Numbered from the stretch's first letter, positions 1-7,169 are shown. The stretch is DNA of 10,695 nt from Rhodospirillaceae bacterium (GCA_002401565.1 NVTL01000066.1:6757-17451), one strand, 5' to 3'. Notes: a model not told the origin generated them from the sequence alone. Numbers and translations: made by a program.

Positions 1-183
1 GGTGTTTTTGCCGAAGAATCCTATTACATGCTGAGCATTAAAAATGGCATCATTGCCCATATGCAAGGCTATGCCCCCCAGGTTTCCATCGAGTTTGCGA
101 GAAAGGTCATTCCGTCACACGTCCGACCAAGCTTTGCCGAACTAGAAGACGCCATACAAAACGTTGGCGTACCGCCTGAATAA
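1..183 (+). CDS. motA: Flagellar motor stator protein MotA, C-terminal end (5' truncated by window edge)
   Basis: The first base begins an open frame of 60 codons ending in TAA at 181-183, with no start in view, so this is the tail of a gene beginning upstream. The translated end includes SIEFARKVIP and RPSFAELEDA, which match the conserved cytoplasmic C-terminus of MotA, just after its last membrane segment. MotA forms the ring around the MotB dimer in the proton-driven stator and contacts the rotor. The gene directly downstream is motB, 22 bases away, the usual stator operon order, which strongly supports the call. The rotor-contacting loop and the membrane helices lie outside the window and cannot be checked. 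Confidence 0.9.
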   Translation, partial: GVFAEESYYMLSIKNGIIAHMQGYAPQVSIEFARKVIPSHVRPSFAELEDAIQNVGVPPE

Positions 184-205
184 CGCACTGGAGCGTCCCT
201 AAAAC

Positions 206-1126
206 GTGGCTGACCAACAATCCATTGTTATTAAGAAGATCAAGAAAACCGGCGGTGCGTCGCATGGTGGCGCGTGGAAAATTGCCTACGCCGACTTTGT
301 GACGGCGATGATGGCGTTTTTCTTGTTGTTGTGGTTGTTAAGTTCCGCGTCCCAAGAACAGCTTGAAGGCATTTCAGACTATTTCGCGCCAACCACAGCG
401 TCCGTATCACAAAGTGGTTCGGGTGAAATTTTGGGGGGTAAAACCATTGCCGTAGATGGCGCCATGGAAGACACCGTATCGCGTCCTCAGGTCACCATGG
501 ACTTACCGCCACCAAAGGCTGGGTCCGGTGGTGAAGCCATGCAGGACGAACCTGTCACCGCCGAACAAGAAGCCGTCGAAGCCAAAAAAGAAGCCGAAAA
601 CGACCAGTTTAAAGAGGCAAAAGACGCCTTGGACGAAGCCATGGCAACCCTGCCGGAATTCCAACAACTGGCGAAAAGTTTAATGGTTGAAGACACGCCT
701 GAAGGTCTGCGTATACAAATTGTCGACCAAGATGGTTTAGCGATGTTTACCTCGGGTCAGGCTGTTTTGTTGGAACACACGCAAAAGGTAATCGCCTTGG
801 TTGCTGGTATCGTTGCGAAAATGCCCCAAGACATTGCCATCAGTGGCCATACCGATTCCGTTCCTATGGCAGGTCATGATTACACCAACTGGGAATTATC
901 AAGTGATCGTGCAAATGCCGCCCGGCGTTTTGCTATTAAATCTGGAATCCCTGTTGATCGGATCACCAGTGTATCGGGAAAAGCCGCAACACAACCGTTG
1001 TTGCCCGACGACCCAACCAATGCTCGAAATCGACGGTTGTCGATCGTATTGTTGCGCGGTACCGGCGACCAAGTTGATCCCAATGCTCCACGCGAACCGC
1101 CACCCAGCATTATTAATTCTGAATAA
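206..1126 (+). CDS. motB: Flagellar motor stator protein MotB
   Basis: This 306-residue protein is the proton-channel and peptidoglycan-anchoring half of the flagellar stator. A short basic cytoplasmic N-terminus (KKIKK) leads to one membrane helix at about residues 28-47. The helix begins YADFVTAMMAFF, and Asp30 corresponds to the essential proton-carrying Asp32 of E. coli MotB. A plug-like segment and an acidic, Ala/Glu/Lys-rich linker follow (about 60-145). A C-terminal OmpA-like peptidoglycan-binding domain (about 160-285) carries GHTD at 214-217 and NWELSSDRAN just after it. The start is GTG at 206, with GGAG at 190-193 as a somewhat distant ribosome site; the KKIKK-to-helix spacing fits this start. 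It is 22 bases behind motA and surely cotranscribed with it. Length is normal for the family and nothing looks broken. Confidence 0.96.
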   Translation: MADQQSIVIKKIKKTGGASHGGAWKIAYADFVTAMMAFFLLLWLLSSASQEQLEGISDYFAPTTASVSQSGSGEILGGKTIAVDGAMEDTVSRPQVTMDLPPPKAGSGGEAMQDEPVTAEQEAVEAKKEAENDQFKEAKDALDEAMATLPEFQQLAKSLMVEDTPEGLRIQIVDQDGLAMFTSGQAVLLEHTQKVIALVAGIVAKMPQDIAISGHTDSVPMAGHDYTNWELSSDRANAARRFAIKSGIPVDRITSVSGKAATQPLLPDDPTNARNRRLSIVLLRGTGDQVDPNAPREPPPSIINSE

Positions 1127-1150
1127 GTCAAAGTCGTGTACACTTGGTGT

Positions 1151-1876
1151 ATGAGACATGACGTTGCCCAAAAAACCCACTTTTTCTTCACCACCACGCC
1201 CATGCCGTGTCCGTATTTGGACGACCGTTTGGAACAGCGCATGGTTACGGAATTGCTAGGACCAGACTCGACCGAATTGGGTAATCGCCTGTCCTTAGCC
1301 GGCTTTCGACGCAGTCACACCATTTCGTATACGCCTGTGTGTGATGGCTGTTCGGCCTGTGTGTCGGTGCGGGTTCCGGTGCGTGAATTTAAACCCAATA
1401 AAACCCAACGGCGCACACGCAAACGCAATGCTGATTTATCCGTCGAAGAATGTCCGCCGATGGCCACCGAAGAACAATACGTGTTGTTTAAATCGTACAT
1501 CGAAACCCGCCACAAAGATGGCGATATGGCGTTGATGATTGACGAAGATTACGCGGCCATGGTCGAAGAAACGCCGGTCCGCACGGCCTTGGTGGAATTT
1601 CGAGATCAACAAGATAAATTGCTGGCTGGCGTTTTGATTGACCGCTTTGATGATGGTTTGTCGGCAATTTACAGCTTTTTTGACGTGGACCAAAAAGCAA
1701 GAAGCTTAGGTTCTTACGTGGTTTTATGGCTGATCGAACAGGCCCGGCTTCAGGGTTTGGATTACGTTTATTTAGGCTATTGGGTGCAAGGCAGTCCAAA
1801 AATGGAATACAAGCGAAACTTCAAGCCGCTGGAAGGTTTCACCACCAGTGGCTGGAAACGCCTTCCCCAAGGTTAA
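1151..1876 (+). CDS. bpt: Aspartate/glutamate leucyltransferase Bpt (arginyl-tRNA-protein transferase family)
   Basis: The product (241 residues from ATG 1151) is an aminoacyl-tRNA-protein transferase of the ATE/Bpt family. By family knowledge, it transfers leucine from Leu-tRNA to proteins with N-terminal Asp or Glu, marking them for ClpS/ClpAP degradation. The N-terminal ATE domain shows PCPYL (Cys20) and YTPVCDGCSAC (Cys64, Cys67, Cys70), the conserved cysteine cluster. The C-terminal domain ends with the diagnostic YLGYWVQGSPKMEYKRNFKPLE (about 207-228 in this numbering), the Bpt-type signature. An in-frame GTG at 1136 would add five residues; I prefer ATG 1151 because homologues begin close to this point. 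Neither start has a clear ribosome site. It lies 24 bases after motB and may be read through from it, though the function is unrelated. Leucyl versus arginyl specificity is inferred from sequence style only. Confidence 0.93.
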   Translation: MRHDVAQKTHFFFTTTPMPCPYLDDRLEQRMVTELLGPDSTELGNRLSLAGFRRSHTISYTPVCDGCSACVSVRVPVREFKPNKTQRRTRKRNADLSVEECPPMATEEQYVLFKSYIETRHKDGDMALMIDEDYAAMVEETPVRTALVEFRDQQDKLLAGVLIDRFDDGLSAIYSFFDVDQKARSLGSYVVLWLIEQARLQGLDYVYLGYWVQGSPKMEYKRNFKPLEGFTTSGWKRLPQG

Positions 1877-2010
1877 AACCCTTCTAAATCATACAAAAAT
1901 CACGCTATTAAAGCGTTGCGAGCCCCCGCATATAGAGTTAAGGTTCGACTGATTTTTTAAACAATTTAATGTGCCGTTTCTTTACACAGGTGAGCGGCTT
2001 TTCAATCACG

Positions 2011-2017
2011 GGAAGGA
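2011..2017 (+). promoter_or_regulatory. Ribosome binding site of the TRAP operon
   Basis: GGAAGGA lies 7 bases before ATG 2025, a strong Shine-Dalgarno site at ideal spacing that fixes the start of the binding-protein gene. The rest of the 148-base gap (1877-2024) is AT-rich but shows no convincing sigma-70 or sigma-54 promoter. The only small hairpin seen there is ACGCT/AGCGT (1902-1916), with no T-tract. Confidence 0.8.
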
Positions 2018-2024
2018 TTGACCT

Positions 2025-3203
2025 ATGAAACGTCGCGATTTTGTTAAAGGTGCTGCAATTGCCGCTGCGGGTGCTGGTGCATTGGCTTTGGGAGCCTGTG
2101 GTCAAAAAGAAGAAGAAAAAGCGGCTGTTCCTGCCGAAACTTCAAAAACGGAAGTTCCTGAAACACCTGCGGCTCCGGCCATTACCAAGAAAGTTCGCGA
2201 ACTTAAAATGGTCACCACGTGGTCAAAAAACTTCCCCGGACTGGGCACAGGCGCTCAACGTTTGGCCGACAGCATCACGGCCATGTCTGATGGCACGTTG
2301 ACCGTCAAACTGTATGCCAGTGGTGAACTGGTTCCGGCAATGGAAAGCTTTGGCGCGGTGTCTGCTGGCAATGCCGACATGTATCATGGGGCTGAATATT
2401 ATTGGCAGGGCAAACACAAAGCCTTTAACTTTTTCACGGCGGTTCCGTTTGGTCTGACCGCGAACGAAATGGACGCTTGGTTAAATTATGGCGGTGGTCA
2501 GGAACTTTGGGACGAATTGGCCGCTGGCTTTAACCTAAAATCCTTTGCTGCGGGCAATACCGGCGTGCAAATGGGCGGTTGGTTCAACAAAGAAATCAAC
2601 ACCATCGAAGACTATAAAGGTCTGAAAATCCGCATGCCGGGTCTGGGTGGTGAAGTCATTCGGCGCATCGGCGGCAGCGCGATCACCCTGCCCGGCAGTG
2701 AAATTTATCCTTCCTTGCAATCGGGCGCCATTGACGCGACCGAATGGGTTGGACCTTGGAACGACCTGGCTCAGGGCTTTTATAAAATCACCAAGTTCTA
2801 TTATTACCCCGGTTTTCATGAACCCGGCTCAACGCTCAGCTGCGGCCTGAACAAAGACGTTTGGGAAGGCTTAAGCACGGATCACAAAGCCATTGTTCAA
2901 CATGCCTGCCAATCTGAAAACAACCGCATGTTTTCGGAATACAACGCCAAAAACGGTGGGGCTTTGGATACATTGATTAACGAACATGGTGTTGAATTGC
3001 GGCGTCAATCGGATCAAATCCTCAGCAAAATTGGCGAAGCCGCCGATTCAGTCTTGGCCGAAGTCGGCGCGACGGACGATATTTCCAGCCGTATCTACGA
3101 TAACTTCATGTCCTTTCGTAAACAAGCTATGGGTTGGACGTCATTGTCGGAAACGGCTTACACGGCGGCACGCGCCTTGGATGAAAAACTGGGCCGTAAT
3201 TAA
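2025..3203 (+). CDS. dctP: TRAP transporter substrate-binding protein, TakP-like, predicted Tat-exported lipoprotein
   Basis: This 392-residue solute-binding protein of the DctP superfamily delivers a carboxylate to the membrane permease encoded downstream. Its N-terminus is MKRRDFVKG, a twin-arginine (Tat) motif, followed by a hydrophobic stretch ending LGAC with Cys25 as a possible lipidation site. A Glu/Pro/Ala-rich linker (26-55) leads to the binding domain. Within it, QMGGWF (Gln182), KIRMPGLGGE (Arg203), GAIDATEWVGPWNDL (Glu240, Trp241) and FHEPG (Glu266) match the ligand and cation pocket remembered from the alpha-keto acid binder TakP and its lactate-binding relatives. The pattern suggests a 2-oxoacid or lactate bound with a metal ion; the exact ligand is inference. 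The start is set by the GGAAGGA site. It is followed after 26 bases by the small permease and is the first gene of a three-gene operon. Confidence 0.93.
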   Translation: MKRRDFVKGAAIAAAGAGALALGACGQKEEEKAAVPAETSKTEVPETPAAPAITKKVRELKMVTTWSKNFPGLGTGAQRLADSITAMSDGTLTVKLYASGELVPAMESFGAVSAGNADMYHGAEYYWQGKHKAFNFFTAVPFGLTANEMDAWLNYGGGQELWDELAAGFNLKSFAAGNTGVQMGGWFNKEINTIEDYKGLKIRMPGLGGEVIRRIGGSAITLPGSEIYPSLQSGAIDATEWVGPWNDLAQGFYKITKFYYYPGFHEPGSTLSCGLNKDVWEGLSTDHKAIVQHACQSENNRMFSEYNAKNGGALDTLINEHGVELRRQSDQILSKIGEAADSVLAEVGATDDISSRIYDNFMSFRKQAMGWTSLSETAYTAARALDEKLGRN

Positions 3204-3229
3204 AAACGTTCAAAATACAGGCCAAACGA

Positions 3230-3772
3230 ATGAACACCGTTCAACGGGTTATTGCTTGGATTGATACGGCCAACGACCTGATTGGTCGGGTCGTATCTTC
3301 CCTTGCTCTGTTTATGGTGCTGGTGCAATTTTGCGTCGTTGTTTTGCGTTATGTGTTTGGCCTCAGCTTTATTTGGATGCAAGAAAGCGTGGTGTATTTG
3401 CACGCCACTTTGTTCATGTTGGGCGCGGCGTATACGTTGTTGCACGAAGGCCATGTGCGGGTTGATATCTTTTATCGGACCGCCCCGCTCAAAACCAAGG
3501 CTCTGGTCGATGCGGTCGGCGCTTTGGTGTTTCTTTTGCCCGTTTGCGGCCTTATTTTATGGGCGTCCGTGCCGTATGTATCGGCTTCGTGGTCAATTTT
3601 AGAAGGCAGCCCGGAAACCAGCGGTATTCAGGCCGTGTATCTTTTAAAATCAGCGATTATTGGCTTTGCCGGATTGATGGCGATGCAGGGTCTTTCCATG
3701 ATTTTGCGGTCCGTGCTGACGCTTTTAAATACGCCGACCCCAAAATTCATCAAAGATGGGAAGCGTTCATAA
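3230..3772 (+). CDS. dctQ: TRAP transporter small permease subunit (DctQ family)
   Basis: This 180-residue inner-membrane protein has four predicted helices (about 19-40, 52-71, 92-112, 139-160). The DctQ signature runs from RYVFGLSFIWMQE (40-52) to LLHEGHVRVDIFY (70-82), joining helices 1 and 2. In TRAP systems this subunit pairs with the large permease and helps dock the binding protein. The start at ATG 3230 has only a weak AGG (3219-3221) upstream, and it sits 26 bases after the binding-protein stop. Its stop TAA directly abuts the ATG of the large permease, so the two are probably translationally coupled. Length and topology are typical. No sign of damage. Confidence 0.93.
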   Translation: MNTVQRVIAWIDTANDLIGRVVSSLALFMVLVQFCVVVLRYVFGLSFIWMQESVVYLHATLFMLGAAYTLLHEGHVRVDIFYRTAPLKTKALVDAVGALVFLLPVCGLILWASVPYVSASWSILEGSPETSGIQAVYLLKSAIIGFAGLMAMQGLSMILRSVLTLLNTPTPKFIKDGKRS

Positions 3773-5362
3773 ATGCCCATCAATGACGTGCTGTCCATCA
3801 CCATGTTTATCACCGTCTGTGTGTTTTTGTTGGGCGGGTTTCCGGTGGCTTTTTCGTTGGCCGGGACGGGCTTGTTTTTCGCCACCCTTGGCTGGTTTTT
3901 GGGCGTTTTTGACTTCATCTTGTTGGGCAACGTTGCGTCACGTATTTATGGCGCCATGACCAATGGCATCTTGATTGCCGTGCCGTTGTTTATTTTTATG
4001 GGCGTGATGTTGGAAAGATCGAAAGTCGCCGAAGAACTGTTGGAATCCTTGGGCCAATTGTTTGGCTCTATCCGCGGCGGTCTGGGCATTTCGGTAACCT
4101 TGGTGGGCGCACTATTGGCGGCCTCGACAGGCATTGTTGGGGCTACGGTCGTGACCATGGGCTTGCTCAGCATGCCGACCATGTTGAAAAACGGCTATTC
4201 TCCGCGTCTCATTTGCGGAACCATTTGCGCGTCGGGAACCTTGGGCCAAATCATTCCGCCGTCTATTGTGCTGGTGATTTTGGGCGACCAAATTTCGAAC
4301 GCTTATGTGGACGCGCAACGCACCATGGGCAATTTTTCACCGGACCCCGTCAGTGTCGGTGATTTGTTTGCGGGCGCGTTGCTGCCGGGGCTTTTGTTGG
4401 TCAGCATGTATATCGCTTATCAAATCTTTATGGCGTACGTGTATCCGGAAAGTTCTCCGGCTATGGAAATCGATGAAAACAGCGACAACAACAAACTTTC
4501 GCGCATTCTTTATGCCCTGTTGCCGCCCATTTCTCTGATCATTTCTGTATTGGGATCGATTTTAGCGGGCATTGCAACGCCTACCGAAGCCGCATCGGTC
4601 GGGGCCGTTGGGGCCTTGATGTTGGCGGGCATTCGTTTGAATAAACAACGATCCTTACCGATTTTCAGCGGCATTTTCAGCATGATCGTACTGTTGGTGT
4701 TGACCAGCACCTTTGATTTAAGGGTCGCGCGCACAGAAATTCCGTCGGCCGATCAAATGGCCATTTATGCAGCCATCGTCGCCTGTGCGGTTCTGGTCGG
4801 CAGCATCATGATCGCTTTAAAACGAGTGTATCAGGCCAAAACCCAAGGCCATTCCCATTCAATCTTGTTCGATGTATCAAGGTCCACCATGGAAATCACC
4901 GCCATGGTGTTTGTGATTTTGATTGGCGCGTCGATATTTTCGCTGGTGTTTCGCGGCCTTGGTGGCGATGACTTGGTGCACAGCATGCTGACGGACCTGC
5001 CCGGTGGCAAATGGGGCGCGATTTTGGTGGTGATGTTGGTGATGTTCTTTTTAGGCTTCATCTTGGACTTCATCGAAATCACCTTTGTGGTGGTGCCGAT
5101 TGTCGCTCCGGTATTATTGATGATGGACGTCAACCCGATATGGCTGGGCATTATGATGGCGATGAACCTACAAACCTCGTTCCTCACCCCGCCGTTTGGC
5201 TTTGCCCTGTTTTATCTGCGCGGGGTCGCCCCAGATTCAGTTTCGACCAGTGATATCTACAAAGGCGTAATGCCATTTGTGGGGATTCAAATGGTTGGAT
5301 TGCTGATTTTAGCACTGTTTCCGGCCTTGGCAACGTGGTTGCCCAGCGTGATTTTCGGCTAA
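3773..5362 (+). CDS. dctM: TRAP transporter large permease subunit (DctM family, long form)
   Basis: The 529-residue product is the ion-coupled transport channel of the TRAP system. Family landmarks include AVPLFIFMGVMLERSK (about 69-84), GTLGQIIPPS (155-164), GIATPTEAASVGAVGALML (266-284) and NLQTSFLTPPFGFALFYLRG (465-484). It is about 100 residues longer than the common 425-residue DctM. The extra part lies at about 290-370 and holds two further hydrophobic stretches around a polar loop (RVARTEIPSADQ), as in the long permeases accompanying TakP-like or mannitol/chloroaromatic-type binders. ATG 3773 follows the small permease stop with no gap; GGGAA at 3758-3762 serves as the ribosome site. 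Its stop codon overlaps the stop of the convergent gene on the other strand. Confidence 0.94.
   Translation: MPINDVLSITMFITVCVFLLGGFPVAFSLAGTGLFFATLGWFLGVFDFILLGNVASRIYGAMTNGILIAVPLFIFMGVMLERSKVAEELLESLGQLFGSIRGGLGISVTLVGALLAASTGIVGATVVTMGLLSMPTMLKNGYSPRLICGTICASGTLGQIIPPSIVLVILGDQISNAYVDAQRTMGNFSPDPVSVGDLFAGALLPGLLLVSMYIAYQIFMAYVYPESSPAMEIDENSDNNKLSRILYALLPPISLIISVLGSILAGIATPTEAASVGAVGALMLAGIRLNKQRSLPIFSGIFSMIVLLVLTSTFDLRVARTEIPSADQMAIYAAIVACAVLVGSIMIALKRVYQAKTQGHSHSILFDVSRSTMEITAMVFVILIGASIFSLVFRGLGGDDLVHSMLTDLPGGKWGAILVVMLVMFFLGFILDFIEITFVVVPIVAPVLLMMDVNPIWLGIMMAMNLQTSFLTPPFGFALFYLRGVAPDSVSTSDIYKGVMPFVGIQMVGLLILALFPALATWLPSVIFG
5329..5343 (+). repeat. Hairpin at the 3' end of the large permease gene
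   Basis: GGCAAC-GTG-GTTGCC is a perfect 6-base inverted repeat with a 3-base loop, within the last codons of the permease (Leu-Ala-Thr-Trp-Leu-Pro). It is followed by CAGCGTGATTTT rather than a clean T-tract. It could stall or stabilise transcript ends of the TRAP operon, since no intergenic space is left for an ordinary terminator, but chance within coding sequence is equally possible. Confidence 0.3.
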
Positions 5363-6051
5363 GGGTCTGTGACTGTAATTGTAATCGTTGGTGGCATAGG
5401 AAAGGCCTGGCAAGCTGTACCAACGCCCGCAGCGGTGCCTGCTACGTAGCCAAATCCTGCACTAGTGTCAAATTGCACTTCGACACGCGGCATTATACCC
5501 TTGCAGGTGTATGAGGCTGTTAAGGGGTAAATGATTGTTGCCGTTGCCGCACCATTTGCTTTTGTAAGGTTGAAGGTATCGTAATCAGATTGCGCAATGC
5601 CCGAGAAACCGACGTTGGGTATGACAAAATCAGCAGCTGTTGCCGTTCCACCAACCGAACCCGCATACACAGCGGCATGACCGCTGGCTTGGGTCGGATT
5701 ACTGGTTCCGCATGCATCCCCGTCACCGTCTGTCCATATCGCACCCACGCTAAATGTCGAAGAAATTGTAACGCGGACGTGAGACCATGTTTGATACAGC
5801 GGAATATTAGAAATATCGATGTAGTTGCCAACATCTGCGCCAGCAGTCGCCGATGAGATATCGAAGGCTTTGTCGCTTTCTCCAATGGTAAATGCGACGT
5901 TGCAGGCGGAATCTTGGCAAAGTTCGACTTTTTTAACCGTAACTTCATATACAGCCGGACGTGCTGAAGTTCCCGGAATTGCGGCTTGGACATTAAACGA
6001 TAACAGTGTAATCGCGGCAGTTGCCAGTGAAAGATTAGCTAATTTCATCAT
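5359..6051 (-). CDS. Secreted protein of unknown function, coupled to an outer-membrane barrel gene
   Basis: I do not recognise this 230-residue protein. It opens with a clear signal peptide (basic MMK, hydrophobic core, likely cleavage after VQA at residue 23). The mature part looks beta-rich, with alternating hydrophobic residues (YEVTVKKVELC, HVRVTISSTF, ATIIYPLTASY, ITITVTD) and long Gly/Ala/Ser/Thr stretches. It has five cysteines (45, 50, 114, 183, 214), an odd number. An acidic DGDGDACG loop (Asp108, 110, 112) resembles calcium-binding loops. There is no membrane anchor, lipobox or LPXTG motif. The start overlaps the stop of the upstream barrel gene as TAATG, with AAGGGG 6 bases before the ATG; a second ATG follows at once (6048). 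The stop overlaps that of the convergent permease gene. It is probably a periplasmic or surface partner of the barrel; that is inference from context. Confidence 0.85.
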   Translation of the reverse strand: MMKLANLSLATAAITLLSFNVQAAIPGTSARPAVYEVTVKKVELCQDSACNVAFTIGESDKAFDISSATAGADVGNYIDISNIPLYQTWSHVRVTISSTFSVGAIWTDGDGDACGTSNPTQASGHAAVYAGSVGGTATAADFVIPNVGFSGIAQSDYDTFNLTKANGAATATIIYPLTASYTCKGIMPRVEVQFDTSAGFGYVAGTAAGVGTACQAFPMPPTITITVTDP

Positions 6052-6063
6052 TAGTTGCCCCTT
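6049..6063 (-). promoter_or_regulatory. TAATG translational-coupling junction with internal ribosome site
   Basis: On the minus strand AAGGGG (6063-6058) lies within the last codons of the barrel gene, 6 bases before ATG 6051. The barrel stop TAA (6053-6051) shares its last A with this ATG. Such one-base overlaps usually mean that the two genes lie on one transcript and that translation of the second depends on termination of the first. Confidence 0.8.
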
Positions 6064-7061
6064 GTAATCACGACGCCAGACGACGTGCGTTCGACGATGA
6101 TTTTATTTTGGCGGCGCACTTTTTCTAAAGTGAAATGCCGCATATCCCGCATATCCCATGCACTGCTGCTAACAAGATTAGAACTCATCATAACGGGGCG
6201 GGGTTCACCGAAGGGAATGCTAAAGGAGACCTTCGCGAATTTTTCGCGTTTAGCGATGAAGTTATCATCTGTTAAACCAAGTTCGATGGTTGTGTTTTGT
6301 TGGACTTTCGCTTCTAAGCTGGTTGACCAGCCCTTAACATCTTCAGAGTTGGCAACTGAATCCCAATAGTAACGGCTAGCATGTACTTTGGCCCATGGCA
6401 GATAAGGAATTTGAGCACTGAGTTCAAAATCACGCCCATCAAGAATTTCTTCTTGGGTGCCATCATTAAAGCCCGTTGTGGATTTGTTGCTTAACGCTTT
6501 ATAAGCATTCGCCGTAAAATCAAGGCCTGACCATTTTATTTCAGCGCCCACGCCACCACGTTTATGTTTACGTTTCCATTCATAATCAACAAACGTATTA
6601 ACACCCGCGAGGATGGTGTTGTCGGCAAATAACTGACGATAGCCAAACCCAAGGTTGGTAACGTCCCGGTCTGTTCCCAGGTAAGTATAACGACGCTGAC
6701 TAATTTGCGTAAATACAGTGGATTGCTTGTCAGGCGACTGGTACAAAGGTTGGACTGTTAAAATAGACCATTCGGGTTTTAAATTATCTTGTAGTTTGAT
6801 ATCGAATTCGACGCGCTTTAAAAAATCGGGAGCCCCTTCTCCAATAGTAGGGAGCAAATAATCAACAGATGCATTAATCATAGCCTGCAATGCAACCTTG
6901 CTCGCCGTATTAGAAGACGTTCCTTGAGCAAGTTGCCCCCCATTTAGAGAACTTACATTGCTCGCCAGCGGCGCATCTGCAGAGCCTGCGGCTGAAACAA
7001 CGCCCGTCAATGCAAAAAACGAAGCCGTAAAGGCTGTGAAATATTTTGATTTTAAACGCAT
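6051..7061 (-). CDS. Barrel-only inverse autotransporter (intimin/invasin beta-domain) without passenger
   Basis: The 336-residue product starts with a signal peptide (MRLKSKY, hydrophobic core, cleavage near VSA at 24), then a Ser/Thr-rich stretch. From about 60 to 325 it resembles the inverse autotransporter barrel of intimin and invasin: VEFDIKLQD, FTQISQRR, TNLGFGYRQLF, ILAGVNTFVDYEW, RGGVGAEIKW, DFTANAYKALS, LSAQIPYLPWAKVHASRYYWD and IELGLTDD follow in the family order. KVRRQNKIIVERT (about 314-326) resembles the linker that precedes the Ig-like passenger in intimin, yet the protein ends ten residues later. The frame stays open up to 7214, but ATG 7061 is preferred because it starts the signal peptide. 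Only a weak AGG precedes it. It is coupled to the secreted-protein gene downstream. Whether it exports, anchors or simply forms a pore is unknown. Confidence 0.85.
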   Translation of the reverse strand: MRLKSKYFTAFTASFFALTGVVSAAGSADAPLASNVSSLNGGQLAQGTSSNTASKVALQAMINASVDYLLPTIGEGAPDFLKRVEFDIKLQDNLKPEWSILTVQPLYQSPDKQSTVFTQISQRRYTYLGTDRDVTNLGFGYRQLFADNTILAGVNTFVDYEWKRKHKRGGVGAEIKWSGLDFTANAYKALSNKSTTGFNDGTQEEILDGRDFELSAQIPYLPWAKVHASRYYWDSVANSEDVKGWSTSLEAKVQQNTTIELGLTDDNFIAKREKFAKVSFSIPFGEPRPVMMSSNLVSSSAWDMRDMRHFTLEKVRRQNKIIVERTSSGVVITRGN

Positions 7062-7104
7062 AACAATATGCCTACTTCTTAAATAAATATTCGATTCAGA
7101 GTAG

Positions 7105-7133
7105 TTTTTATCATTAGTTATAAGAGTTTTCAA
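7105..7133 (-). promoter_or_regulatory. Candidate sigma-70 promoter for the barrel/secreted-protein unit
   Basis: Read on the minus strand, TTGAAA (7133-7128, five of six to TTGACA) is followed after exactly 17 bases by TAAAAA (7110-7105, four of six to TATAAT). Transcription would begin near 7097, giving a leader of about 36 bases before ATG 7061. The segment is strongly AT-rich. No other pair with this spacing looked better in the gap, but hexamer matches in AT-rich DNA arise easily. Confidence 0.35.
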
Positions 7134-7151
7134 GCATCTTGACCTATCAAA

Positions 7152-7169
7152 ATGACCGATTCGGGTCAT
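7152..7169. repeat. Inverted repeat, possible operator upstream of the barrel gene
   Basis: ATGACC-N6-GGTCAT is a perfect dyad with 6-base arms, just upstream of the candidate -35 box of the barrel gene. That position suits an activator, or one side of a repressor site. Single TGAC copies also occur nearby (7139-7142, 7177-7180, 7228-7231). The rest of the 239-base gap (7062-7300) shows no RNA gene, riboswitch or clear terminator for the response-regulator gene. Confidence 0.35.

Noticed and set aside
433..438. Run of six G in motB as a possible slippage site
   Set aside because: It encodes an unbroken Leu-Gly-Gly in the variable linker, and no alternative frame with useful coding follows.
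1902..1916. ACGCT-N5-AGCGT hairpin after bpt as a terminator
   Set aside because: The stem has only five pairs and no T-tract follows, so it is too weak to call.
2105..2121. A/G-rich run after the lipobox codon of the binding protein as a slippery site
   Set aside because: It is the plain coding of the Lys/Glu-rich linker; the shifted frame has no recognisable protein.
3773..5362. The long large permease as a novel fusion
   Set aside because: Long DctM forms with an extra central membrane section are known from TRAP systems with this kind of binding protein, so length alone is not unusual.
5520..5993. 157-codon open frame on the minus strand inside the secreted-protein gene
   Set aside because: It overlaps the signal-peptide-bearing frame completely, has no recognisable domain and uneven composition; the TAATG junction and ribosome site support the other frame.
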